Notes under the pieces: generated by a model
Seen by the model: the letters and a program-made list of their open reading frames with translations, nothing else
Told to the model about the DNA's origin: nothing
The model's database searches: none
In this document: positions 33,265-43,632 of the stretch, in pieces
Layout: each line of letters begins with the position of its first letter
Position numbering within the stretch: the stretch's first letter is position 1
Made by a program: the position numbers and the translations under genes
NCBI GenBank assembly: GCA_947069175.1
Contig: CAMTDV010000013.1
Span: 25,609,857-25,673,856 of the forward strand
Direction: 5' to 3'
Source: Scalesia atractyloides
Lineage: Eukaryota > Streptophyta > Magnoliopsida > Asterales > Asteraceae
DNA: 64,000 nt

Positions 33265-34030
33265 TAGTTTTGTTTTTATACTCATTGATTTAACATTCAT
33301 ATCATCATACCTCACGACGTATCTCAGTGTCATCATTTAAAGAAGTTGAGCTGTGTCTCACTTCTACATGGACTAACCTCTCCATCATAGCAAACGAGAG
33401 AGGTACTGTCATCATTCAAACATGTATACTATCAGAATTAAGACTCAGGTTTTGGTTGTTGTGTTTGTTTATGTTTTAGAGTCACATAGAACTAATCATA
33501 ACTTACGGATAAAGCCAATGAAAATTTGACAAGAATATGGTGGATACGCCGCTGGTACTTCCTATATATAAGTATTCTTGCCAAAGGATCAGAGGTATTA
33601 TCAGGCGGTTATGAGAAGTTCCATGTAGGATTTAGTAATGTCTTGGTTGAAGTTTGTTTTATACTCACTGATTTAGCAGTCATATCATCATACATCTTAA
33701 CGTATTTCAATCTCATCATTCAAAGAAGTTGGGCTGTGTCTCACTCCTACATAGACTAACCTCTCCATCATAACAAACGAGAGAGGTACTGTCATCATTC
33801 AAACATGTATACTATCAGAATTAAGACTCAGGTTTTGGTTGTTGTGTTTGTTTATGTTCTAGAGTCACATCATAGAACTAATCATAACTTAATGATAAAA
33901 CCAATGAAAATTTGACAGGAATATGGTGGATACGCCGCTGGTACTTCCTATATATAAGTATTCTTGCCAAAGGATCAGAGGCATTCTCAGGCGGTTATGA
34001 GAAGTTCCATGTAGGTATTAGTAGTAGAAG
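33265..34030 (+). repeat. Tandem duplication of about 386 bases downstream of gag
   Basis: Two copies start near 33265 and 33650. Shared landmarks are offset by 386 bases, for example ATATGGTGGATACGCCGCTG at 33535 and 33921, and GAGAGAGGTACTGTCATCATT at 33399 and 33779 (380, a small indel). It carries only matching short frames. It is followed by noncoding text to the polypurine tract. Confidence 0.85.
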
Positions 34031-34299
34031 TTTTGTTTTAGGATATAACCTTATCTTTCCAAACGTATCAAAACTCTTGCGCATGAAATCATACTTAGTG
34101 AATCAACTCTGTTTATCAATATTTTTATCGTAGGCATCAAAAAGCGATTCCTGTAACAGGGTACTCAACCCTTACAAGGAACGTTACCGCCTCAAACAAA
34201 ATTTAAACTCTTACTCCCTTCTAAGTATGCAATTGTCAAAATAAAACACCATCCTTTTGAGACAACATGCCACTACTTAAATTTCGGGACGAAATTTCT

Positions 34300-34314
34300 A
34301 AAAGTAGGGGATAC
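34300..34314 (+). other. Polypurine tract of the gag-only element
   Basis: AAAAGTAGGGGATAC directly precedes the 3' LTR and follows ATTTCGGGACGAAATTTC, the usual context in Tekay/Del-like elements. Confidence 0.8.
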
Positions 34315-34495
34315 TGTAACATCCGTCAAAAACCAGGTTAACCAAACCCGCTTCGTTCATTAACCGAACAACCAGTTAAAAATTTCGTTGCATATTTAAT
34401 GCTCAAATTAATTTTAAACGATACATAATTAATAAGTATATTAGAATATAAAATTTATATTTGAAAATTTATTAAAAAATAGTGAAAAAAATTAA

Positions 34496-34581
34496 ATGCT
34501 GAAGCCGGGTTTCGAACCCGGGTCAGCCGGGTAAATCCCAAGTCTTAACTCACACACATCCTACCACTCCGCCACTTGTGT
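34496..34581 (-). other. tRNA-like module A in the 3' LTR
   Basis: Same module as at 28285: T-arm 34505-34521 and A-box-like sequence at 34564-34574, both unchanged. Confidence 0.7.
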
Positions 34582-35580
34582 TACTTGGTGAAATACTGAA
34601 ACAATTAATACTTAATATAAAACTCGAAGTCAAAATCTGTCACTCAGCGCGCCCAAATCATTCTCGCTGGAAATCCCGACGAATTCGTCAATCATTGACG
34701 TTTTCTTTTGTCATAACCGATGCATTTACATCCACGCCGGTTATAACTGAAAAACCTTAATGTCACTCATTCAAATCATCAAACCATAACCGAAAATGTT
34801 GAATTCGAAACCGGAAATGCAATTAAACCTGAATTATATTTTATTCATCAGTGAGCTCGCGAGTTTATCAAAATTACACTCTCCATTTCGCTCAGAAAAC
34901 CTCGACGCAGTCGCCGGAATCCTCTGCAAATTAACCGGAAATTTTCGCCGGAAAACCGAATTCATTCCATCCTTTCTGTTTACTCTAAAATAAGATTTTT
35001 AGAGCTCATACCGACATCACCCACACTCACCTTAAACTCTCTGAAGAATCTCTGTCGCAAGAAATACATCGCCGGAATTCTCTACAAGTCGCCGGAAAAC
35101 CGAGACTCACCTAGAACGGTAAATACCTCGACTCTTTCTATCTCAATCCGTTGTTAGACTATTGCTAACTTCAATCCATCACCCAGAATCAATCCCAGAC
35201 GTCGTTGCCGAATATTCAACTTTCGCCGGAAAACTTCTGGAATTTCCAGAATCTCGTTGAGAATCGGTATAGTCATCTAGACCTTCTGTTTATCATTGTT
35301 TAGTAACTCAATTTCACGTCTAAGCAATCAAAACTGCTAATTGATCCTAACAGCCGAAGTTCACAAAACAGAGCCGACGAATCCTTGCCGGAGTTCTGTG
35401 AAAGACACCTTTTCGGTACATCCTTTCCCCAAACCCTCTCCGTTCATTACCTTTCAATTGCTTATAAAGTTCGTTAATTTAACTTAACAAGTAACAGTTT
35501 GGTTAACCGATGTCTGTGTTTTGAACGAAGAAGATGAAGTCGGCCTAGTGTATAAGATTAATTAAAATCAGTATTATGAA

Positions 35581-35997
35581 CGGGTTAGACACACAGTCCA
35601 GCGGTGGACTGTGTGCAAACAATACGTATACGTCCCGAGTTCGATCCTTGACACACGCACATTCTCGGTAATAAAAATGTTCCTTTTTAAACTGAACCAG
35701 ATAACTCACAGAATCATGTTAAGTATAATAAAAACCGGAATATTAACCAGGTTAGACACACAGTCCAGCGGTGGACTGTGTGCAACACTAACTCGCACGT
35801 CCCGGGTTCGAGACTGGTTAACAGCACCGGTTCAATACAAATAAAATCCTTTTTAAAATAAATGATTTTCGGATTAACTTAAATAGTGTATAAATATAAT
35901 TAAAAACAGAAATATTTCGGGTTAGACACGTAGCTCAGTTGGTAGAGCTGCGTGCACGCGTACGGGAGGTCACGGGTTCGAGTCTCATTCAGTGCAA
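35581..35997 (+). repeat. Array of three tRNA-like modules in the 3' LTR
   Basis: B1 hairpin 35590-35615, B2 hairpin 35757-35782 and C A box at 35931-35942 with B box at 35974-35984. Both hairpin stems are perfect, as in the 5' LTR. Confidence 0.8.
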
Positions 35998-37131
35998 TAA
36001 TATTCACCACCGAACAGGTCAACGGTCAACGGTCAACAGTCGTGGTCAAAAGTCAACATTTTTTTATTATTTTTATTTATTTATTTAATTTAAAAATCAA
36101 TTAAAAATACTTAAAAATAATGTTTTTAGAGTTAGAAAATAGCCTTAAACTCACAAAAATATATCCAAAAATCCTATTAAAATTGTTAATAAAATCCACT
36201 TATTTACCGTACCTTTTCGTTATTAAATAGGTTAGTTTTTCCTCATCGATCAATCCTCTAAACTCGTGCGCATTCAACATCATCCACCGAACGCACCCAA
36301 TGTGAGTGAATCTCTACAAATTCCCCGTTTTAATCACGTTTTTTGGGTGTATCATGTGTCTTATTACTTATCACATTTAAACTATTGTGCATCTGTCATA
36401 TTCATGAACAAATGTGTATTCAACTTGTATCAACTGTTTGTGTGGTTATTGTTTAGATTAAATTTATCCTTTCCAGTACATACATTATCATAGGCCGCCG
36501 CTCCCCATTACATTATGAGCGTTGAGCTGTTCCCCATTACATTATGAGCGTGAACCAGGCGTTGCCAACATACGATCGGCTCCGTTTGATTGAGCCTTGA
36601 TCGCACAGACATTTATCATAGGTCGTCCGTTCCCCATTACATTATGAGTGTGAACGTGATGTTGCCAACATATACAGTTTCATTCATGTGTTATATTCAT
36701 GCAAGTTGGTTTGTTATTGTAAGTTATTGTTTGTTGTTGTTATTGTTATTGTATGTTATTGTTATTGTATGTTTATTTACGTTTGTTCACATATGATTAT
36801 TGCACAATTTTTCCATATTAAATACAACAAGAAATAAATAATAAATGTTTTCGAACAAGGTTCACTCGCCAACTTTATGTAGACCCAAAAACCATTTTTA
36901 CACATGATACAGGTGAACAGGATGAAGCAAGGAAAACATAGGAAATTGCCTTAGAAGAAAAATTATGAAGTTTAGAAGGATGTATAGAACATGTTGTATT
37001 TGTTTGATTTGATTGTATGATTCCTTTTAAATTGTAATAATAAATATGAAACATTATAATAAATGTCATGAGCTTTGATGAAAACCCAATCATGCCCCGA
37101 TCACCTTTTCCGCTGCGGGTCGGGTGTGACA

Positions 37132-37500
37132 ATCAATGCCTCTTTGCGGTTCTCCTTACCGAGTGGCTTTATTAGTGCTTTTTGGCCAACATGAACTTGT
37201 AGGGATCAAGTCCGTTTGTTCTCAAGACTACGTATGAGTGGTTCTCATCTTAATCTTGGCCTTGTGCAAGGTTTTAGAAATTCGCAGCTAGAAGCTTGTT
37301 CAACTAGCGTAGGGTCTGAGACCTACGCTTTCAGGTTTAACTTGCCTTTGCGTATGGTGCGCAAGGTTTTTTGAGCAACCTGTTGTTTTAAGGTTGGCAT
37401 ACCGTTGCGCGTTGCGCACAAGGTTATTAAAGTGCCCTGTTATCATTATGAGGGTAGGTATCTTGCGCAAACGCAGGGTTATTGGGACCATACCCCTCCA
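37132..37500 (-). repeat. 3' LTR of Tat-2, U3-side part
   Basis: It begins with the second TSD copy ATCAA and ends CCATACCCCTCCA, as does the Tat-1 LTR at 18305. It shares with Tat-1 the words GCGCAAGGTT, AGCGTAGGGT and TTGCGCGTTGCGC. The five-unit tandem array of Tat-1 is not present here. Confidence 0.8.
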
Positions 37501-37520
37501 AGTCTCCCCCAATCCAGTGG
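37501..37520 (-). other. Polypurine tract of Tat-2
   Basis: On the minus strand ATTGGGGGAGACT directly precedes TGGAGGGG, the LTR start. This fixes the LTR border and shows that TACCCCTCCA belongs to the LTR. Confidence 0.75.
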
Positions 37521-37929
37521 TGCTTCTATGCGCTTCTTGGCAAGTAGGTGGAGTGCTGGACTATAACTCATGTATGTGCGCTTATTTCAACGGCAATGAA
37601 TCAATAAGGTATCCGCAAGAAAGGAATAAAGAAAACCCTTGCGTGGGGGAAATCTTTGTTCAGGATAAGGTCTTTGAAATTTTAATTTTCGTCATGCTGA
37701 GGGTTGCAGGCGAGTTGTTGAGGAAAAACGTGAGGCGGAAGTGAACTCTGATGGTTGTAGCATGATGTCAACAGTGTAGCTGCCTTTTCATTAATGAATA
37801 GCAGAGAAAGTACTAACCACGCGCGCGTGGCGTCTGTCAGTTTCCCACTTGCCCTCCACGCGTCAACTATGGATTCGCTATTGAGCCTGTGGGGTTGTCA
37901 CGCTTCCCAATCGCATTAAATGCAATGGG

Positions 37930-37938
37930 TATAAATAG
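37930..37938 (+). promoter_or_regulatory. TATA box of the Tat-2 accessory gene
   Basis: TATAAATAG lies 121 bases before the ATG at 38059, on the strand opposite to pol. A C/T-rich leader (37975-38010) follows. This suggests a private promoter for the accessory gene. Confidence 0.65.
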
Positions 37939-38058
37939 ATTATCCGCCTTGGTTAGAAACCACTTCATCTCTTCTTGTGCTTTCCTCTCCAAAACCTTCT
38001 CATTCTTATTTCTTCTGTCCTTTAAATATCCAGAGAACAAACTGAGAGTACCGCTGCT

Positions 38059-39786
38059 ATGGATACTTCCACTTCTTTGCCTTCATTGAAGTGGTTAATG
38101 AGTAGTTTCCAGCGACTCGTTACCGGCTTTCGGTTCCCTAAGGAGTGGGGTGCCCAATACCCCTCCGAGGGGTACACCGCCGACAACGCCCCTGCCGGTT
38201 ATGTTACCCTTTTCTTCGATTTCTTTGCTGACGGCAACTTCCGGTTGCTGGCGACAAAGTTTTTCTTAGATGTTTTGGACCACTACCGCTTCCACATCTT
38301 GCAGCTTAATCCAATGAGGATGGTCCGGATTAAACACTTCGAGTTCTTGTGTCGCTCCAAGGGCATTCACCCAACCGTCAACCGGTTTCGGGTGTTTTAC
38401 CAACCGCACTACTCGTTGGGTTTTTATTCTTTTCAGCACCGGATACAAGCAAAGAAGATCCCACACTCTCTTCCAAAGTCCTATCATGATTGGAAGCAGA
38501 AGTTCTTCTTCATCAAGTCCGGTGTAATTCCGTTGCAGATGCACTTCCGCGGGGCGGAAGACGTTCCTATTGAGATAACGTCGATACCGGAACAGGAAAC
38601 CTGGTAGCAGGATATAAAGGAGATTCCGGCGGTTCAGTTGCCGGAGAGGGCGTTGGTGGCTGCCGGCATGAGCCCGTTATGGAAGCCTAACCGCCGGGAA
38701 AAACCGGTGTACATTGAGGAGGATAAGAGTAAGTTCCATTATTTCATTATTACTCCCTGTGCGCTAACTAATTTTATGCGCATTTTTGCAAGGGTGGCTC
38801 TATACATAGCGACCTTTCAACGGGAAATAGTGCGGATGGAGAATATTCCGCTCAATCCAGGGGAGCCAACATGGCATTCCCAAATCCTTGGGAACTTCGA
38901 GTTACCTCGGAGTGCAGATCTGGCGGCCCCTGCGCCTGGAAGTGGTAAGCATTTCTTGTTTGTTACTTGTATCCTTTCAGATTACTTATTATGTTGCGCC
39001 ATGATGCAGGTGTATTGAAGAATTTGGGTGTCGGCCCAGCTTCAAAAAAGAAAAGTCGCGTGGGGCCTAGCGTTGTGGCCACTAAGAAGCCAGCGCACCA
39101 AGGGCGTACCCACCAAAAGGTACTTGTTCTGTGCCTGATACTTGGAATGACTATGTGGTAGTCTCTGATTCCATGGAGGGTCTTGCGCTTATAGGTTTGA
39201 AAAAACCCAAGCCGGAGCCTCGAGATGTGGCGGAGATTCCGACTGCAAATCCCAATGATCCGATAGACGGGGAGTCTAGCCCGGAGTCGCTGAAGAGGAA
39301 GAGGGCCCTTCCCAAGGGCGATACGGCTGCGCAACCGCCGAAAAAGGCTGTGCGGAAGAAGATTATTAGCAAGCGTGGGAATTTGGATGCGCTTACAGCC
39401 AAGTTTTCCCCAGGTAAACACTTTTGACTTGTGCTTTATTTCCTATTCTTCCTGTTTAACTATTTTGGCACTTTCTTTATACAGGAAAGGATGACACACC
39501 ATCTTTTGCTCCTACTGCTCCAGCCGCGCCTGTCGAGACTTCTATGCCACCATCCATTTTTGAGACGGCGCAAGCGTCCATTGTTAAGGGTGGTGAATCG
39601 AGTGCTGGAGTAGCGGAGGTAAGTGTGGATGTGGAGGCCATTGTGCCGGAAGAGGAGGTGGTGATTGAAGAAGGTGGTGTGGTTGAAGAGGGTGGTGAGA
39701 AAGTTGTTGAGGATGTGGCCTCAGGGGGCTCAGTAAGTGTAGCAAGTGCCCGGGGGTGAAGCCGAGAGATTTGGGGAGCACCCTTC
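38059..39786 (+). pseudogene. Antisense accessory ORF of Tat-2, 5' part (putative gypsy-type transposase domain family)
   Basis: The ATG at 38059 opens a frame with one in-frame TAG at 38605. Its first 180 residues (for example ADNAPAGYVTLFFDFFADG, then FHILQLNPMRMVRIKHFEFL, VNRFRVFYQPHY) have the character of proteins annotated as putative gypsy-type transposase domain. The name is historical; no catalytic centre is visible. Splice-like borders follow: GTAAGT donor at 38729 with a GCAAG acceptor near 38791 (phase uncertain), GTAAGC donor near 38945 with an acceptor near 39009, and a GTAAAC donor near 39414 with an acceptor near 39485. Later exons are Lys/Pro- and Glu/Val-rich (DTWNDYVVVSDSMEGLA; a VPEEEVVIEEGG tract). 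It is cut at about 39786 by a solo LTR. The Grande element of maize relatives has a comparable antisense gene. Confidence 0.78.
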
Positions 39787-39869
39787 CATAACACCCTGTA
39801 AAATCATGTCCGATAATATAGCAACACGTGTCGTATTTTTATTTTAAGTCTACTAAAAATTTAACAGGG

Positions 39870-40285
39870 ACTAAAAGCGTTAACATGCTCAAACTAATTC
39901 TCTGAGTGATCTTCTGATGTCAACATGTATAAACCAAGCCTCTGAGTGACCATTAGTGTTAACATGCTTAAAACATAGCCTCTGAGTGACCATTAGTGTC
40001 AACATGCTTAAAATATAGTCTCTAAGTGACCATTGGTGTCAACATGCTAAAACTTGGCCTCTGATTGACCGTTGTGTCAACATGCCCAGCCTTTGAGTAA
40101 CATCAGGGTCAACATGCTTATAATGTGCCTCTGAGTGATCCTTTGCAAAGTTCTAACTCTCATATGTCCCATTTGTTGGACGAGAGGGATTAAATCTGTA
40201 AATAAGTGAAAGTTGGATGATGAAGGGGTTAAAAGTGTCAACATGTTAATTTATACCTCTGAGTGACCTTTCAACAAACCGAGAG
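39870..40285 (+). repeat. U3 tandem repeats of the large solo LTR
   Basis: At least seven degenerate units of about 45-50 bases built on GTCAACATGCTTAAAA and CCTCTGAGTGACCATTAGT. Their position before the TATA box suggests enhancer-like repeats. Confidence 0.75.
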
Positions 40286-41613
40286 CTCGACAATGTCTGG
40301 GCATACTCCCGGGTACGCCTAAATATTGGTTACGGAGGGCTGAATATGCTAAAACGGTGTTTTAGAAGGTTTTATAAGTCAAGGAGCGAAAAGTTTCAAA
40401 CTTTGAAAGTGGTCTAGGAGCGCTTGCAGGGCGCGAGAGGCAAGGCCTGTGCCTCTCGCGGCCCGCTAGAGGACTGTATCTGCAGAAAAATTGCCTTGGC
40501 CTCCACACATGTTGCCAAAAACCATTAAATCCAAACCATGGTCTTTCAAACAGCTATGCCACGTTTTTAGAACACTTGTAAGCTCTCTCTTACACCCCTT
40601 AGCACCTGGCATCACCTCCTTCAAGCTCCCCAACTATAAATAGGTGCAAAGGTTCATCCTTTGAACTTGCACCTTTCTCATTCATAACTCTATCTCCCTC
40701 CTCTGGAAGTTCCTAACTGAAAGGAGCATCCAACTTAGTTCCATTGCATCCTAGGAACCACTTGTAAGTGTTCTTTCCTTTTGCATTTTCGTTTATAGGC
40801 TTTCATAGCCAAAAATCAAACGTTTTACAGAAAACGACTTGACTCGGTTAAGACCATTATGGTCCAGCCATTATTCATAACGAACATGGCTAAGTGATCA
40901 TAATAAGGTAGGTGCTAGTCCTCATAAAGGGCACCTCCTGAGGACCATGTTTGCTAGACCAATTGGCAGGTCAAAGTATTGATATTAAAAAGTCAAACAG
41001 GCCATTTTTCAGAAAAATCATAAATTGATCTTATATATGTTATGACACCTGTTTGATACTTAAACAAGTTGGTAATAATTATTATAACATGTAAGAACAT
41101 GTCCGACTCGTCAATTTTAGTTCTAGGGTCGGTTCGCAACCGAAAGTCGCAAAGTTTGATTTCTGCTTTGACTTTCGATTCTGACCCGATAGAGATTCGT
41201 TATGTCACACCCCAACCCGCAGCGGAAAAGGTGATCGGGGCATGATTGGGTTTTCATCAAAGCTCATGACATTTATTATAATGTTTCATATTTATTATTA
41301 CAATTTAAAGGAGATCATACAATCAAATCATACAAGTACAACATGTTCTATACATCTTTCTAGACTTCATTATTTTTCTTCTAAAGCAATTTCCTATGTG
41401 TTCCTTGCTTCATCCTGTCCACCTGTATCATGTGTAAAAATAGTTTTTGGGTCAACAAAAAGTTGGCGAGTGAATCCTATGAAAACGTTTAAACGTGTTT
41501 ATTGTATTGATTATAAAATAAAGTGCAAAACCACATATGAGTAAATGTAGATGTAAATTTATTCACAAAACACATAATATTAAATATTACACACACATAC
41601 AACAAATGATTGT

Positions 41614-41775
41614 TTTTGAGGCACGCGTTGTTCAACTCGTCTCCCCGAGGAACTGATGGGCCTAATGAATGAATTTTGAGGCACGCGTTGTTCAACGAAC
41701 TGATGGGCCTAATGAATGAGTTTTGAGGCACACGTTGTTCAACTCGTCTCCCACGAGGAACTGATGGGCCTAACA
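41614..41775. repeat. Three-unit minisatellite in the solo LTR
   Basis: Units begin TTTTGAGGCACGCGTTGTTC at 41614, 41674 and 41721 (60, 47 and about 55 bases) and end ACTGATGGGCCTAATGAAT. The LTRs at 28102 and 34315 carry a different repeat in about this position. Confidence 0.85.
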
Positions 41776-42257
41776 AATAATTTGCATACAACTTGACAAT
41801 ATGTAATACACCACAACAAACAATATTTACATTCTAAGTTTAGATCATAATATGGTATAGCACGAGTTTGAATAAGCGAATTAATTTAAGCAACACATGA
41901 TACACCCCAAAACATGAATAAAAAGGGGAGTTTGTAAGAATTCACTCATAGTGGTTGCGTTTCTTGGATTGATGATGAACGCGAACGAATTTGGATGTAA
42001 CCATGAGAGAAACTAACCTAAATAATAACATAATGGTTCGGTAAATAAGTGGATTTTATTAACAATTTTTAATAGGATTATTAGATTTATTTTTGTAAGT
42101 TTAAGGTCATTTTCTAACTTTAAAAATATTATTTTTAAGTATTTTTAATTGATTTTTAAATAAAATAAATAAATAAAAAAAATAAAAATTTTTGACTTTT
42201 TGACTGTTGACCGAGCGTTGACCGTTGACCGGGCCGTTGACCGGTCGGACCGTGTTT

Positions 42258-42677
42258 ATTATATGCGCTGAGTGAGGTTCGAACTCGTGACCTCCCGTAC
42301 GCGTGCACGCAGCTCTACCAACTGAGCTACGTGTCTAACCCGAAATATTTCTGTTTTTAATTATACTTATATACTATTTAGATTAAATCATTTCTGTCTT
42401 TATTTAAAAACTTGATAATTGCCAGAACCGGTTACAGGAGCAGGATTCGAACTCGTGACCTGTGGTTTAACTTTGCACACAGTCCACCGCTGGACTGTGT
42501 GTCTAACCTGGTTAAAATACTGGTTTTTATTAAACTTAAATACTAACTGGAAGGTGTTCTGGGGCTTTTCAAAAAAAATTGAGATTTATCACAGGACCCG
42601 GTTAAGCGCATGATTCGAACTCGGTATCGATAGCATGAAATGCACACAGTCCACCGCTGGACTGTGTGTCTAACCCG
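42258..42677 (-). repeat. Array of three tRNA-like modules in the solo LTR
   Basis: On the minus strand: B1 with hairpin 42643-42668, B2 with hairpin 42476-42501, and C with A box at 42318-42329 and B box at 42274-42286. Both hairpins keep perfect 11-bp stems and the GCGG loop, although the surrounding text has diverged. Confidence 0.8.
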
Positions 42678-43546
42678 AGATATAACCCGATTTATATTAA
42701 ATATATACACAACCTAACCTTCATCTTCTTCGTTAAAACAACCCAGAACTCTCAACCCGACTGTTAGCCCACATTATTTCGATTCCCAGTTTTAAACAAA
42801 TGCATATAAACAGTATTGAAGAAAGTTAAATGTTTGTACCGATTGGGCGAGGTGTTAGACTTTTCGGTTTAACTCCGATAGAAAATTCCGGTTGACTTCC
42901 GATGAACTCCGGTGAAACAGAGACTGGTTTTCACAATGCGGTGAGAGTGTGGTTATGAATTGAACGAGATTTACAATCTTCAGACTTGATATTTATAGTT
43001 AACATGTTTGACAGTTTTCGGTCAAGTGATTTGATCATCCTTCGGTTATGATTTTGACGATTTTGAATGAGTGGCTTTAAAGTTTTCGGTTATAACTGAC
43101 GTTAATCGTCAATTACACTTGCTTGATTCCGGAGTTAAAAGAAACGGTCGTAAATCCGCGTATTTTCCGGCGAGATTCCGATGACAGCAGGTTATTCCGG
43201 CGAGGTGTTCTTGCTGATTAAGGACTTGTAGAGAGGTTAGCGAGTGTGTTGAGAGTTGATTCGAGTGAATAAGCGAGTTGGGTTTTCCTGACTGAAGGTA
43301 TTTATAAGTAGAGGTGATTTCAAGTTTTCGGTTATGAAATTCTCGGTTTATGAATGAAATTGATTTGAGTTTTCGGTTATAACTGATGTTTATCATCAGT
43401 TATACCCATTTGCGATCAAACAGAAGCCGTTTCTTCCATAATTCCCGCGATTTGGTCTTGACGAGTGAATTCGGAAGTTGAAACTGAAGTTGCAGGTCTT
43501 ACATTTTCTTACATAAGATTTAAATGTTTTCAATTTTAGCACAAAT

Positions 43547-43632
43547 GTGAGTGTGGCGGAGTGGTGAAAGTTGTGTGGGTATAAACTTGTGGGTGACCCG
43601 GGTTCGAAACCCGGCGTCTCCACATTTTTTTT
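43547..43632 (+). other. tRNA-like module A with an oligo-T end in the solo LTR
   Basis: A box TGGCGGAGTGG at 43554, perfect T-arm CCGGGTTCGAAACCCGG at 43598-43614, an end CTCCACA that can pair with TGTGG at 43552, and eight T residues at 43625-43632 that could end Pol III transcription. The span of about 73 bases is tRNA-sized. The acceptor stem in canonical register is poor, so it is not called a tRNA gene. Confidence 0.6.

Larger units (their letters stand above)
28102..37131 (+). mobile_element. Gag-only LTR retrotransposon with 2.8-kb LTRs (TR-GAG type)
   Basis: Complete structure: target duplication ATCAA at 28097-28101 and 37132-37136, LTRs starting TGTAACATCCGTC and ending GGTGTGACA, a tRNA-Met primer site, one gag frame, and a polypurine tract. 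No protease, RT, RNase H or integrase motif is present in the 3.4-kb interior, so movement would need enzymes from an autonomous gypsy element. The termini and the ATTTCGGGACGAAATTTCTA plus polypurine text before the 3' LTR resemble Tekay/Del-like chromoviruses. The two LTRs differ by only scattered changes, so this is among the younger insertions. Confidence 0.88.
34315..37131 (+). repeat. 3' LTR of the gag-only element
   Basis: It is 2817 bases and nearly identical to the 5' LTR (scattered substitutions and small indels, for example a shorter GTTATT tract near 36750). It carries the same module A, the three-module array and the TCCCCATTACATTATGAGCG minisatellite. Confidence 0.9.

Noticed and set aside
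33526..34133. Two similar short ORFs (77 and 73 codons) as duplicated genes
   Set aside because: Their similarity follows from the 386-base tandem duplication; there is no codon signature or motif.
39870..40285. Satellite DNA array
   Set aside because: Only about seven degenerate units, placed just upstream of a TATA box inside an LTR; better explained as U3 repeats.
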